DNA of 64,000 bases from Lysobacteraceae bacterium PS02065. Lineage in GTDB: Bacteria; Pseudomonadota; Gammaproteobacteria; Xanthomonadales; Rhodanobacteraceae. Below the pieces are notes generated by a model. The model searched no databases, was not told where the DNA came from, and saw only the letters and a list, made by a program, of their open reading frames with translations. The stretch is taken from the NCBI GenBank assembly GCA_029959555.1, contig JASCPI010000014.1, positions 1 through 64,000 of the forward strand. The letters are read 5' to 3'. The position numbers and the translations under genes are program-made. Positions 14,405 through 23,823 of the stretch are shown piece by piece (position 1 is the stretch's first letter; every line of letters starts with the position of its first letter).

Positions 14405-15775
14405 ATGAGCGCGAATCCCCAAGGTCATGTTCTCGTCGTCGACGACAACGAGGATTTCCGCCATGCCATGTCGTCGGTCGCCGCCCTGTTCGACTGCCGG
14501 GTCTCCGGAGCCGCCACGCTCGCGCGCGCGAAAGCGATGGTCGCGACCACGCAATTCGATCTTGTCCTCGTAGATCTGTCGCTGCCGGACGGCCACGGAT
14601 TCGACCTCATCGACGAGCTGGACTTGGCCGTGCAGGGCAAGGTCGTGATCGTCACGGGGCACCCATCGCTTGAAACGGCGATGCGTGCGGTGGGATCGTC
14701 AGTCGTGGAGTACCTCGTCAAGCCGATCGTCAGCGCACAGCTTGAGGCGCTCTTCGTCGAAGCGGCGCATCGTGCGCAATTGCATCCTCCGGCACCGGCC
14801 GACCAGCTGGGAGAACTGAGCGGGAGCAGTGGCGTCATGCACGACCTGTTCGCGAAGATCCGGCGCATCGCACCCACGGATATCACCGTCCTCGTCAGCG
14901 GCGAGAGCGGCACAGGGAAGGAACTTGTGTCGCGCGCGCTCCACGACCTCAGCGGTCGCGCGGGCCGTTTCGTCGCCGTGAACTGCGGTGCGGTTCCCGA
15001 GGATCTGCTCAGCAGCCAGCTGTTCGGTCACGAGCGGGGATCGTTCACGGGCGCCACGCAGAGCCATGCGGGATTCTTCGAGCAGGCGCAAGGCGGCACG
15101 ATCTTCCTCGACGAGATCACGGAGATGCCGCTCGCGGCACAGGTCTACCTGCTGCGCGTCCTGGAGACGCGACATCTCACACGAGTGGGCGGAACGCGCG
15201 AGATCCCGCTTGATGTGCGCGTCGTGGCCGCCACCAATCGCGATGCATTGCTCGCTACCACCGAGGGTCGGCTTCGCGAAGACCTCTACTACCGTCTCCT
15301 CGAATTTCCCTTGCGCCTCCCTCCGTTGCGCGATCGGCGCGGCGACATCCCTCTCCTTGCGCAGCATTTTCTCGATCGCCTCAACGAGCGTTACGCCACG
15401 CGCAAGACCTTCGCACCGGATTCGCTACGCGCGCTCGAGGATGCACCCTGGAAGGGCAACATCCGTGAACTGCGGCACGTCGTGCAACGGCAGTACATCC
15501 TCAGCGACGACGCGCGCGTGCGCTTCGTTCCGCCTCCCTTGCGTCCGGTGGACGCGGGAGACGGCGCGATTCGCTTCTCGATCGGCATGAACCTCGAGGA
15601 GATGGAGCGCGAGATGCTGCTGAGGACGCTCGCGCACTTCAACAACAACCGCCGGCTGACCGCCGAAACCCTCGGCATCACCGCCAAGACGATCTACAAC
15701 CGTCTCATCAGGTACCGCAGTCTGGGTTTCGTGTCGGACGACGTGGTCGGGCCGCCGCCGGACGACAACGCCTGA
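14405..15775 (+). CDS. NtrC-family sigma-54-dependent response regulator
   Basis: The 456-residue protein has a receiver domain (phospho-Asp in LVLVDLSLPDGHG), an AAA+ domain (res ~140-370) and a Fis-type helix-turn-helix at the end (RRLTAETLGITAKTIYNRL). Walker A is GESGTGKE and Walker B TIFLDEI. The sigma-54 contact loop reads GSFTGA, a common variant of GAFTGA. It should open promoters held by sigma-54 RNA polymerase. Sigma-54-like sites upstream of the saccharide operon, methyltransferase, hemerythrin and GalE groups make these its likely targets. It sits just after the kinase and receiver genes. Confidence 0.95.
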   Translation: MSANPQGHVLVVDDNEDFRHAMSSVAALFDCRVSGAATLARAKAMVATTQFDLVLVDLSLPDGHGFDLIDELDLAVQGKVVIVTGHPSLETAMRAVGSSVVEYLVKPIVSAQLEALFVEAAHRAQLHPPAPADQLGELSGSSGVMHDLFAKIRRIAPTDITVLVSGESGTGKELVSRALHDLSGRAGRFVAVNCGAVPEDLLSSQLFGHERGSFTGATQSHAGFFEQAQGGTIFLDEITEMPLAAQVYLLRVLETRHLTRVGGTREIPLDVRVVAATNRDALLATTEGRLREDLYYRLLEFPLRLPPLRDRRGDIPLLAQHFLDRLNERYATRKTFAPDSLRALEDAPWKGNIRELRHVVQRQYILSDDARVRFVPPPLRPVDAGDGAIRFSIGMNLEEMEREMLLRTLAHFNNNRRLTAETLGITAKTIYNRLIRYRSLGFVSDDVVGPPPDDNA

Positions 15776-15833
15776 GCCTTGCTTGGCGCCGCCCGCGGCC
15801 TCCCCGGCCACCGTCGCTGCTGAGGTTCTGAAG

Positions 15834-15871
15834 TTTTTTCTGCAGCGTGGACATTTTTTCCGGCTTCGTGG
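15834..15871. promoter_or_regulatory. Two T-tract direct repeats upstream of the hemerythrin promoter
   Basis: TTTTTTCTGCAGCGTGG (15834-15850) and TTTTTTCCGGCTTCGTGG (15854-15871) are imperfect direct repeats exactly 20 bases apart, which is two helical turns. They lie 60-95 bases before the -24/-12-like site at 15930. This is the position expected of enhancer sites for the adjacent NtrC-type activator. The rest of the 278-base gap holds no gene. Confidence 0.4.
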
Positions 15872-15929
15872 TCGAGCTCGACGACGCGTAGGTCTCGCTG
15901 GGCATACGCGGGATGCCGTGTCCCACGGC

Positions 15930-15945
15930 TGGTACGCAACGTGCA
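15930..15945 (+). promoter_or_regulatory. Candidate sigma-54 promoter of the hemerythrin/katE group
   Basis: TGGTACGCAACGTGCA has one mismatch in each box of TGGCAC-N5-TTGC and keeps GG and GC 10 bases apart. It is 108 bases before the hemerythrin ATG. Confidence 0.5.
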
Positions 15946-16053
15946 CTGCCTCTCTATCGATGCGAGCCACTGCCTGCGACGCATGGATCACGACAGCCCG
16001 ATCCCGTCCGCCGACGCGGTCTGCAAGCCCCCTGACTGGATAACGAGAGCCCC

Positions 16054-16578
16054 ATGCGCAGCATCCTTGTCACCCTGAAGACCGAGCACGGCACCCTGAG
16101 GGACTTGTTCGACAGCATGGAGGCGACGACCGATCGCGCGCAGAAGCGTCGCCAAGCTCTTCTCGAACAGATCGAAGGCGTGCTCATACCGCACGCGAAA
16201 TGGGAGGAACTGGTGTTCTATCCCGCTTTCGCAGAACGCGCCGACCACGAAGCGTTGCTTCAACATGCCGAGGCGATTCAGGAGCACCGTGCAGTGGAAC
16301 TCGCCGTTCTGCCCGACCTGCACGCCTCGCCATTCAATTCGCGTCAGTTCGCGGGCTCCGCAAAGGTGCTGGCGGAGTTCGTCACCCACCATGCGCGCGA
16401 AGAGGAAAACGAGATGTTCGTGAAGGCGCGCAAGCTCTTCAGCGTGCAGGAGCTGGCCGGGTTCGACGAACAGTACGAAGCATGGAAGGTTTCCGACGCC
16501 GCATCGCTCGTAACCGCCCATGCCAAGGCCAAGACCCTGGTCAAGGCCGCGTTCCGCACGCCTATCGCGCCTGGCTGA
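16054..16578 (+). CDS. Hemerythrin-domain (HHE) protein
   Basis: The 174-residue protein is a four-helix hemerythrin fold with iron ligands spread as expected: His in [11 protein letters not shown], His/Glu in [13 protein letters not shown], His in AIQEHRAVE, and His-His/Glu in [13 protein letters not shown]. Such proteins bind a di-iron centre and sense or handle oxygen, nitric oxide or peroxide in the cytoplasm. It stands between a sigma-54 activator and a catalase, which suggests an oxidative or nitrosative stress role. The C-terminal ~30 residues are Ala/Lys-rich. Confidence 0.88.
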   Translation: MRSILVTLKTEHGTLRDLFDSMEATTDRAQKRRQALLEQIEGVLIPHAKWEELVFYPAFAERADHEALLQHAEAIQEHRAVELAVLPDLHASPFNSRQFAGSAKVLAEFVTHHAREEENEMFVKARKLFSVQELAGFDEQYEAWKVSDAASLVTAHAKAKTLVKAAFRTPIAPG

Positions 16579-16672
16579 ATCGTCGTGCTTTACACGCGAC
16601 TCATCTCCGGCAGCGCCCCCTCCATCCCGGCCCTGCGCCCCAAGCCGCGGGTCCCTCCACGAGATCGACACC

Positions 16673-19066
16673 ATGGCCACGAACAAGCGTGTTCCCACGG
16701 GCAACGTAGGCGACTCCACCATGACGCCCGCGAAGGTCGCGGCGCGCACGACCGATAGTGCCCCCTCAACCGTCCTTCCCGTGCACGATCAGGCGGTGCA
16801 GCGCGCACTGGCCGCGAATGCCTTGGCGGGCGCGATGCCCTTCAACGTAGGTAAGGAAGCCGAGTATCAGGCCGGTGGCGGATCGCAAGCGTCGGAGGGC
16901 GCGCATGCGAGGGAAATCCCCGCAGGCGTTTCCGCCAGCACCTTGTCGGAGGGCAACGTCTCCAACAAGACCGGTGACCCGGCGAACGAAGGCGCATGCG
17001 ACCCGCGCGGAACGCTGGATCGCGTGCGCGAGAACGCAGAAGGCCAGCGCCTCACCACCAACCACGGCGTGCCGATTGCCGACAACCAGCATTCCCTCAA
17101 GGCCGGCTTGAGGGGACCCGCGCTACTCAAAGATTTCATCCTTCGCGAGAAGATCACGCATTTCGATCACGAGCGCATTCCCGAGCGCATCGTGCATGCG
17201 CGCGGAAGCGCTGCTCACGGATTTTTCGAAGCCTACGAGTCGCTCGGTGCGATCACGCGCGCAGCGCCGTTCCAGGCGGCCGGTAAACGCACGCCTGTGT
17301 TCGTACGCTTCTCCACGGTCGCGGGCGAACGGGGCTCCAAGGACACCGCACGGGACGTACGCGGCTTCGCGGTGAAGTTCTATACCGACGAAGGCAACTG
17401 GGATCTCGTCGGCAACAACATCCCGGTGTTCTTCATCCAGGATGCGATGAAATTTCCCGACCTCGTGCACGCGGTCAAGCCGGAACCCCACCACGCCATG
17501 CCGCAGGCAGCCTCGGCGCACGACACTTTCTGGGATTTCGTGTCGCTCATGCCCGAGTCGACGCACATGCTGCTCTGGCAGATGTCGGACCGTGCCATTC
17601 CGCGCAGTTACCGCATGATGCAGGGCTTCGGTGTACACACGTTCCGGTTCGTCAACGAGGCGGGCGAGTCGGTGCTCGTCAAGTTTCACTGGACCCCGAA
17701 GCTCGGCACCCATTCGCTGGTATGGGACGAGGCCGTCAAGATCTCGGGTGGCGATCCTGATTTCCATCGCCGTGACCTGTGGGAGGCGATCGAAGGCGGC
17801 GAGTATCCCGAATGGGAACTCGCCGTGCAGGTATTCACCGAGTCCCAGGCGGATGCCTTCAGTTTCGACGTCCTCGATGCGACCAAGCTCGTACCCGAAG
17901 AACTCGTCCCGCTCAAGGCAATCGGTCGCATGGTGCTCGACCGCAACCCAGATAATTTCTTCGCCGAGACCGAGCAGGTCGCGTTCTGCACCGCCCATGT
18001 CATTCCCGGCATCGACTTCACCAACGATCCGTTGCTGGCGGGCCGCATCCACTCGTATACCGACACCCAGATATCGAGGCTGGGTGGACCGAACTTCCAT
18101 GAGATCCCGATCAACGCCCCCTTGGCGCCGGTACACAACAACCAGCGTGACGGCATGCACAGGCAGACGATCCACCGTGGCAAGGTTTCGTACGAGCCCA
18201 ACTCGCTGAGCGGCGGGTGCCCCTTCCAGGCCGGACCCGCAGGCTTCGTGTCCTTCCCGGAGCCCGTTGCACAGGACGAACTGCGCGGCAAGCCCGAGAA
18301 GTTCGCGGAGCATTTCAACCAGGCCACGTTGTTCTACGAGAGCCAGACGGCGTCGGAGCAGCGTCATATCGTCGCGGCGTTTCGCTTCGAGCTCAGCAAG
18401 CTCACGGTTCCTGCGATACGAGAGCGCGTGCTGTCCATGCTCGCCAACGTGTCGGATCAACTGGTGCAGGATGTGGCTGCCGGTCTCGGAATGGACGCAC
18501 CTACCGCCATGCCGCGTGCACTCGCGTCGCCGCCTAAACCGGAAGTATTGCACTCGCCGGCGCTTTCGCTGACCGCGCGTCCCGGGGACGGCGGCGTCCG
18601 TACCCGCAAGGTGGCGATCCTCGTCGCCGCGGGCGTTGACGGAAATGCGGTGTCGGTCGTGCAGACGGCGCTGCTCGAAGCCGGTGCGCTGGGGAGGATC
18701 GTCGGGCCTCGGGTCGGACCGGTACGCACCATGAAGCGGGACATGCTCGATGCCGATGCCTCCTTCGAGAACGAAGTGGCCGCGTGCTTCGACGCCCTCG
18801 TGCTGCCGGGTGGGCTCGGTGCCATCGAAGCGCTTGCGGCCGACGGCCGGGCACTCGAATACGTCCGCGACCACTATCGCCATGGCAAGACCATTCTCGC
18901 TCTCGGCGATGCGACGAGCCTGCTCGAGGCGTGCGGCATCGACGTCTCCGTGCCGGACCCGGGCATCGTCGTGGCGAGCAAGGGCAAGCAGGGCGTCGCC
19001 CCCTTCCTCGCGGCACTCTCGCGGCACCGTCACCCCGAACGCGAAACGGATCCGCCGCGCGTCTGA
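16673..19066 (+). CDS. katE: Large-subunit monofunctional catalase (HPII/KatE type)
   Basis: The protein is 797 residues from the ATG at 16673 ([10 protein letters not shown]), in the size class of HPII. It decomposes hydrogen peroxide with heme. A ~110-residue variable N-terminus precedes the core, with the catalytic His in [15 protein letters not shown], Asn in [13 protein letters not shown] and the heme-ligand Tyr in RIHSYTDTQ. The C-terminal ~160 residues ([15 protein letters not shown]...) are the DJ-1/PfpI-like domain seen only in large catalases. The reading frame is open upstream, but those codons do not look coding. It follows the hemerythrin gene by 94 bases. Confidence 0.95.
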   Translation: MATNKRVPTGNVGDSTMTPAKVAARTTDSAPSTVLPVHDQAVQRALAANALAGAMPFNVGKEAEYQAGGGSQASEGAHAREIPAGVSASTLSEGNVSNKTGDPANEGACDPRGTLDRVRENAEGQRLTTNHGVPIADNQHSLKAGLRGPALLKDFILREKITHFDHERIPERIVHARGSAAHGFFEAYESLGAITRAAPFQAAGKRTPVFVRFSTVAGERGSKDTARDVRGFAVKFYTDEGNWDLVGNNIPVFFIQDAMKFPDLVHAVKPEPHHAMPQAASAHDTFWDFVSLMPESTHMLLWQMSDRAIPRSYRMMQGFGVHTFRFVNEAGESVLVKFHWTPKLGTHSLVWDEAVKISGGDPDFHRRDLWEAIEGGEYPEWELAVQVFTESQADAFSFDVLDATKLVPEELVPLKAIGRMVLDRNPDNFFAETEQVAFCTAHVIPGIDFTNDPLLAGRIHSYTDTQISRLGGPNFHEIPINAPLAPVHNNQRDGMHRQTIHRGKVSYEPNSLSGGCPFQAGPAGFVSFPEPVAQDELRGKPEKFAEHFNQATLFYESQTASEQRHIVAAFRFELSKLTVPAIRERVLSMLANVSDQLVQDVAAGLGMDAPTAMPRALASPPKPEVLHSPALSLTARPGDGGVRTRKVAILVAAGVDGNAVSVVQTALLEAGALGRIVGPRVGPVRTMKRDMLDADASFENEVAACFDALVLPGGLGAIEALAADGRALEYVRDHYRHGKTILALGDATSLLEACGIDVSVPDPGIVVASKGKQGVAPFLAALSRHRHPERETDPPRV

Positions 19067-19105
19067 TACACGCGGCCTCGCAGGGCTCCGCCGGGATACC
19101 CTGCA

Positions 19106-19121
19106 TGGCTTTCTCACTGCA
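19106..19121 (+). promoter_or_regulatory. Weak sigma-54-like site before the small gene and galE
   Basis: TGGCTTTCTCACTGCA keeps GG-N10-GC but has three mismatches to TGGCAC-N5-TTGC. It lies 25 bases before the ATG at 19146, which would give a very short leader. Confidence 0.3.
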
Positions 19122-19145
19122 GCCTTTTGCCTCCGAAGCCTGGAC

Positions 19146-19349
19146 ATGCGCCGAATCGTGGTCATGGAATACGAAGACGGTTGGGAATTCGTCAAGGCCG
19201 ATGGCGAAGCCGTGCGTGGGCGCGATGCGCTCGTGATCGCCAATCGAGCGGCCGCCTACGGCGAGTCGCTTCGCGGTGGCGTGCTCGGGTTCATCATCAA
19301 ATTGCGCGTAGGCATGGTGCTGGTGACTTTGCGAGCGAGAATCTTCTGA
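19146..19349 (+). CDS. Small protein of unknown function
   Basis: A 67-codon frame begins MRRIVVMEYEDGWEFVKADG. The first half looks like a small beta-rich domain reading out a DG/WEF pattern with Ala/Arg helix (ALVIANRAAAYGE); the last 25 residues are hydrophobic and basic (LGFIIKLRVGMVLVTLRA). It lies 80 bases after katE and 50 bases before galE, on the same strand. No family recognised. The ribosome site is weak. Confidence 0.4.
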   Translation: MRRIVVMEYEDGWEFVKADGEAVRGRDALVIANRAAAYGESLRGGVLGFIIKLRVGMVLVTLRARIF

Positions 19350-19399
19350 ACATCGCGACCGACGTCCGAGCGGGACCTGCGTCAGGCGGGCAACTCCCT

Positions 19400-20401
19400 A
19401 TGAACGTTCTTCTGACCGGAGGAGCGGGCTACATCGGGAGCCATGCCGTCCGGCACCTGCTTGCAGAAGGGCATCGCGTGGTGATCGTGGACGATCTCCG
19501 TCACGGGCATCTGTCATCGTTGAACGCCGCGCGCTCGGCCTCTCCGGAGCGTGCCGTGTGGATCAATGCAGGCGTGGAAGACTACGCTGCGATGATGGCC
19601 GCACTCGTCGACTACGAAGTCGACGCGGTCATGCACTTCGCGGCCTTCATCGAGGTGGGCGAAAGCGTCGCCGATCCATTGCGCTACTACGCGAACAATG
19701 TCGGTGGATCGCTGGTTCTGCTCAAAGCCTGCATCGATGCGGGCGTATACCGCCTAGTGTTCTCCTCGACCGCAGCGGTATACGGTGCCCCGACAGAAGT
19801 ACCCATCACCGAGGATGCCCCGCTCTCGCCGATCAATCCTTACGGACGCTCGAAATGGATGGTCGAGCTCGCACTCGAGGACGCGCGACGCGCGCATGGG
19901 CTCGGCTATGCGATCCTGCGCTACTTCAACGTGGCAGGTGCTTCTTCCGACGGCGTCATCGGCGAGCTGCACGATCCGGAAACCCATCTCATTCCGCGCG
20001 CCTTGGCGGCCGCGGCCGCTGGGTCGAGTGTCTCCATCTTCGGCGACGACTATCCGACGCAAGACGGCACCTGCGTGCGAGATTTCGTGCATGTCGAGGA
20101 CCTCGTGGCAGCCCACTCACTGGCCATGCACGCGATCGTTCCAGGCATGGGAAACGCCTACAACTTGGGCAGCGAACGCGGCTTCTCAGTGCGTGAGGTC
20201 ATCGACGCCTGTGAGGCTGCATGCGGGCACGCCATCCTAAGGAATCCCGAGCCGCGGCGCCCGGGAGATCCGCCAGCGCTGGTCGCCGACAGCAGCCGCA
20301 TCCGCGAAGCATTGGGATGGATGCCGCGCAATCCCGACCTTGCCACGATCGTTGCACACGCGTGGACTTGGGAGAAGAAGCGGCAGTCTCAATCGCTCTA
20401 A
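19400..20401 (+). CDS. galE: UDP-glucose 4-epimerase
   Basis: The 333-residue protein from ATG 19400 starts with the NAD-binding motif LLTGGAGYIGSHAVRHL. The catalytic Tyr-x3-Lys is in NPYGRSKWM, and the sugar-nucleotide region includes RYFNVAGA and GDDYPTQDGTCVRDFVHVEDL, as in GalE. It interconverts UDP-glucose and UDP-galactose in the cytoplasm. UDP-galactose is the substrate of UDP-galactopyranose mutase, so it links to the broken glf at 6 kb. The gene closes the plus-strand stress group. Confidence 0.93.
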   Translation: MNVLLTGGAGYIGSHAVRHLLAEGHRVVIVDDLRHGHLSSLNAARSASPERAVWINAGVEDYAAMMAALVDYEVDAVMHFAAFIEVGESVADPLRYYANNVGGSLVLLKACIDAGVYRLVFSSTAAVYGAPTEVPITEDAPLSPINPYGRSKWMVELALEDARRAHGLGYAILRYFNVAGASSDGVIGELHDPETHLIPRALAAAAAGSSVSIFGDDYPTQDGTCVRDFVHVEDLVAAHSLAMHAIVPGMGNAYNLGSERGFSVREVIDACEAACGHAILRNPEPRRPGDPPALVADSSRIREALGWMPRNPDLATIVAHAWTWEKKRQSQSL

Positions 20402-20461
20402 GTCGTAGCCAGCACCGCGATAAGACAGCGGTGTGCCTCGACGGCCTCACAACATGTAGCG

Positions 20462-20905
20462 TTAGTACTTCTTGCGAGGAATATTGACCTTATCGACTGC
20501 GTGCAGCACACCGTTGGTCGACAACATGTCGTGCGAGGTCACGTTCGCGCCATCAACGCTCACGTTGCCGCGGTGGTGCACGATCGTAAGGTGCTCTCCG
20601 CACAGGGTTCTCGCCTTCTCGCCCTTCCGTAAATCCCACACCGTCCGACGGCCGATAATGATGTGGTAATTGAGGATGGCTGCGAGCTCCTCCCTGTTTT
20701 CCGAACGATACATCGTTTCGAGCCATCCTGAAGGCAAGTCTCCAAACGCCTGGTCCGTCGGCATGAAGACAGTGAAAGGCCCACGGCCGCGGAGCTGGCT
20801 GAGGAGCCCCGCGTTGCGTGCCGCCACGGCAAACATTCGAAAGGAGCCCTGCGCCTCCGCGGTACCCATGACATCGAGTGTAGGGAGCGTCGTAACGGGA
20901 GGCAT
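20462..20905 (-). CDS. Fasciclin (FAS1) domain protein
   Basis: From ATG 20905 (AGGA six bases upstream) the product has 147 residues; an in-frame ATG at 20932 without a ribosome site is the alternative. One FAS1 domain is visible: the H1 box (GPFTVFMPTDQAF), NYHII, and the H2-like end (LSTNGVLHAVDKVNIP). FAS1 domains mediate adhesion and are often secreted, but no signal peptide is seen here. It converges with galE, 60 bases apart. Stress-island neighbours suggest a surface or biofilm link; this is inference. Confidence 0.85.
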   Translation of the reverse strand: MPPVTTLPTLDVMGTAEAQGSFRMFAVAARNAGLLSQLRGRGPFTVFMPTDQAFGDLPSGWLETMYRSENREELAAILNYHIIIGRRTVWDLRKGEKARTLCGEHLTIVHHRGNVSVDGANVTSHDMLSTNGVLHAVDKVNIPRKKY

Positions 20906-21169
20906 GTCAAGTCCTGGTAAAAACGCAATCATCGTAAAATGTTAAAGGGGAGAATGCGAGCTGCGCATGAAAAACTCAACCGTACTTAATCCGTAGATTG
21001 CACATCCTTCTATCCGCATGCGACCCAAATGTGATGCGCAAAGAATACAGCATGCGAGAACAATGTCGTCATTTTATTTTGTAGCAATATTCTTTCTGAT
21101 ATGTCATATTGTGCGGTGATCATCACGCCATGCAACGGCCTGGAGGCTGGTCAAGAATGGAGCTTTTTT

Positions 21170-21373
21170 ATGATAATTAAACGTGGGCATGACTTCGAAG
21201 GGCCTATCCGAAGTGCAATGACCCTGCTGGAAAGTTCGGTATTGGACGACCAGACTCTACCCGTGATTGCCACACGCTCGGTAGACGGCGCGCGGTTCGA
21301 CGAGATGGCGGCATCTTTTTTTCGTGGAGACCATGCGGTGGAGTCACGCCGCATGACTCGCAAGCCAAGATAA
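21170..21373 (+). CDS. Small hypothetical protein
   Basis: A 67-codon frame from ATG 21170 has GGAG seven bases upstream. The peptide MIIKRGHDFEGPIRSAMTLL continues with a charged, soluble C-terminus (FDEMAASFFRGDHAVESRR). No family recognised. The surroundings (20906-21169) are AT-richer than the backbone. Confidence 0.35.
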   Translation: MIIKRGHDFEGPIRSAMTLLESSVLDDQTLPVIATRSVDGARFDEMAASFFRGDHAVESRRMTRKPR

Positions 21374-21978
21374 CTCCTCGCACTAGAGGTACCGATTGGC
21401 TAATCTTCGAGCGGTCGGTCTCTCGCGGTCTTAATTCGAAGAGCATAGCGTGATGCTCGTGGAGCGATCTCTTTCTCGGATTTTTCCTTGAGTCGACGCT
21501 CGGATCCAATGTCTGAATCCGACCAACCAAGCTGAATGTGGCGTGTACGGATCCCACAAGCTGCACGGCGCCCCCTCTGCCATTCGGTGCCGCGCCTGCC
21601 GCTACGCTTGCGCTCCGCACTCTAACTACTCCTCATTCCCGCGGGCGGGCCCCCTCATTCGGGCAATAGGTCAAGTTCGGAGCTTCACGTGTCCAGCTCA
21701 CCACATCGATAGCGAGAATTGACCGGCGACCGGGCACCGAGAACATACCGCCCCCGGCACCCGTCCGATATTTTGCAAAGATGTACAGCAAAACACGGAT
21801 CTCGACCCATACCCACTCGCCCTCGGATGGCCTGGCCAACATGGCTGGTAACCTCTGGAAAACCTCGAGAGCCACATGCATAGGAAGGGACGCAGCTACT
21901 TTTCCTCGGAAAAGTTTTCAATGGAGGCCAGAAAGAGAATCCAAATTGTTTTGGATCGACAATCCGAGATTGTCAGCT
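21374..21978. other. 600-base stretch without a supportable gene
   Basis: Only short frames without ribosome sites or family resemblance occur here. The one distinct element is the palindrome listed at 21898-21915. The region is AT-richer than the backbone and looks like decayed or transferred DNA. Confidence 0.5.
21898..21915. repeat. 18-base perfect palindrome
   Basis: ACTTTTCC-TC-GGAAAAGT is a perfect 8+2+8 inverted repeat. Its half-sites share GGAAAA/TTTTCC with the element at 9918-9930. The 2-base loop makes an RNA hairpin unlikely, so a protein-binding site is more plausible. Confidence 0.5.
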
Positions 21979-22233
21979 TCAACCTCCGCCGCTGCGTTGC
22001 TGGTCGGCTTTTTTATCACCTTGTTTCGAAGAGCGCTTCGGATCGTCCTTTTGGCCCGCCTTCCCCGCCCCCTTCCCGGAATCGACGGGGACATCCTGGC
22101 CGTCCTTGCGTTGCATCGCATTGTTCGGGTCGTTCTGAGCGCGACCAGGATTTTTCGATGCGCCGGAATTGGGGCGTTTATTTTCGTTGTTCACGATGTT
22201 TTCCTCTGCTCCCGGTAAATTCCGGTCAGTCAC
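21979..22233 (-). CDS. Small hydrophilic, disordered protein
   Basis: An 84-codon frame from GTG 22233 (AGAG nearby upstream) encodes MTDRNLPGAEENIVNNENKR and a C-terminus rich in Gly, Lys, Asp and Gln (GKGAGKAGQKDD, SSKQGDKKADQQR). There is no hydrophobic segment and no Cys. The composition resembles stress-type hydrophilic proteins, but no family is recognised. It stands alone in a gene-poor stretch. Confidence 0.45.
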   Translation of the reverse strand: MTDRNLPGAEENIVNNENKRPNSGASKNPGRAQNDPNNAMQRKDGQDVPVDSGKGAGKAGQKDDPKRSSKQGDKKADQQRSGGG

Positions 22234-22838
22234 TATCGCTCTTTCACTGGTGAACCCACGCTAAGGATCGACGACTCATGTCAATTAATTTGCAGTATCG
22301 AAACCTCCTTTCCGAATAAACGGCTTAGCCCCCCGTCCGAATCGTACATTGCATGAACTGAGTGGGCTGATCAAACCCTATACTTAGAAATTTTGTCGAT
22401 TTCTTGGTCAAGGCATCTGGGTAACATCATGCGCTGCGGCTTCCGCATTTCCGTCCCTTGTCTGGCTAAGCTGCCCGCGTCGAGGGCGCAATGAAGGGCC
22501 TCCCCATATGGCAATGTCGCATACAACTCTGAACGTCGAGGTGCAGCGCAGCGCGCAAGCACCCTCATCACGATGATGTCTTCGCTGCTCCCCGGACATT
22601 CACGACCGGAGCGCGATCTGCAGGGCGATAAGCGCATAGCCCTATGCTACCCATAAGGCGTTGCTCAACAGGAACAGCCAAGACCCCCTTTCGTCGTTCG
22701 ACAGAGACCGATCTGGCCAACCATGCACCGCGACCGTCACGAACATGACGCGCCCCTGGATCCAGTGCAGGTCTCTTGCAGAGTTCACGGACATCATCGA
22801 CGATCGCTCCTTGAACGCAAGTTGGGCGCGCGTTATGA
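22234..22838. other. 600-base stretch without a supportable gene
   Basis: Short frames on both strands show no family resemblance or ribosome sites. The right part (about 22660-22838) may be the degraded upstream portion of the exonuclease remnant that follows. Confidence 0.4.
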
Positions 22839-23132
22839 CGCCTGCACCCGCTGGTGGGACTGCGGCATGTCGACCTGTTGTATCCGACGCGGCGACGCTA
22901 TCGGGGTGCCTTCGATAACTGCCTACTCGCGACAATCCAGCGCGAGGTGTTGCGGATCGTGCGCAAGGATGATCTCTCGGGATTGGAAGCGCCTTTAGCG
23001 TGGCTCGGCTTTCCGATAGGGGGAAGTTCGGCCCTTCTAAAACGCCTGCATGCGCACAATCGCCAAGACATGATCACGTTGGCCACGCTCCTCCAACATC
23101 ATTCGGTGCAGGGCACAAGCTTGTGCTTCTGA
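22839..23132 (+). pseudogene. Remnant of a YprB-like (RNase_H_2) exonuclease
   Basis: The frame after TGA at 22836 reads LHPLVGLRHVDLLYPTRRRY, then FDNCLLATIQREVLR, RKDDLSGLEAPLAWLGF and LLKRLHAHNRQDMITLATLL. This order (HvDLLyPtRR; ..le..vl...R..DlpG.e.p..w; HNrqDi.tLa.Ll) is that of the YprB-type RNase H-like domain, whose C-terminal HNxxD is catalytic. Stops interrupt it upstream, and the rest of the protein is missing. It is a fragment, not a working gene. Confidence 0.5.
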
Positions 23133-23231
23133 ACTACGCCTCCAACAACGAGGCGGTCGGTTCTGACCTGAGGCGCATCGTGTAGCCAGCGAGATGGTGA
23201 GTTCCCTACCCTAGACAGGCAATGAGAACTC

Positions 23232-23823
23232 ATGAAGAAGCGTTTCACGGACGAGCAGATCATCGGCATCCTGCGCGAAGCCGAGGCCGGTGCCATGTCG
23301 ATCAACGCGCTGTGCAAGAAGCACAACGTCACTGAGCAGACGTTCTTCCGCTGGCACAACAAGCTCGGTGGCCTGGACGTGCCTGATGCCCGTCGGCTCA
23401 AAGATCTGGAATCGGAGAACACGCGCCTGAAACGGCTCGTCGCCGAACAGATGCTGGTGATCGACGACATGAAGGAGATCGTCCGAAAAAGTGACGACCC
23501 CGTCGGTGCGGCGCGACGCGGTCCAGACGCTGGTCCGCCGGGGACTTTCCGAACGCAAGGCTTGCCGGTATCTTGGGCTGAGCCGGCGCATCAGCAGCAA
23601 CGCGCCCCGACAAACCGCCAAGGACCAGGCCGTGGTGGAGAAGCTGCTGGCCGCGTCGCCGCAGGTCCCTCGCTTCGGCTATCGCCGCATGGCGGCGTGG
23701 CTGGATCTGGGCGAGGCTCGCGTGCGACGGCAGTGGCGGCTGCTGGGATTGAACATCCCGCGCCGTCGACCGCGGCGTCGGCGTTCGGGCTGCGACATCT
23801 GGCTGCCAGGTGCATTGAATTGA
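23232..23823 (+). pseudogene. Truncated IS3-family element (orfA and start of orfB)
   Basis: OrfA starts at ATG 23232 (MKKRFTDEQIIGILREAEAG), with the helix-turn-helix ALCKKHNVTEQTFFRWHNK and a leucine zipper (LESENTRLKRLVAEQML). OrfB starts at GTG 23491 (TTPSVRRDAVQTLVRRGLSE) in another frame, with the RYLGLSR and FGYRRMAAWL segments. At the junction (about 23488) the A-run used for frameshifting is five bases, and OrfA reads on instead of stopping. OrfB ends at 23823 after ~110 codons, before the DDE core. The element is dead. Confidence 0.75.

Noticed and set aside
17123-19243. 706-codon minus-strand frame opposite katE
   Set aside because: Shadow of a certain catalase gene; composition is Arg/His/Gly-rich without domain signatures.
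21633-21881. 82-codon minus-strand frame (MHVALEVFQRLPAMLARPSE...)
   Set aside because: No ribosome site, no family, and it overlaps other equally weak frames.
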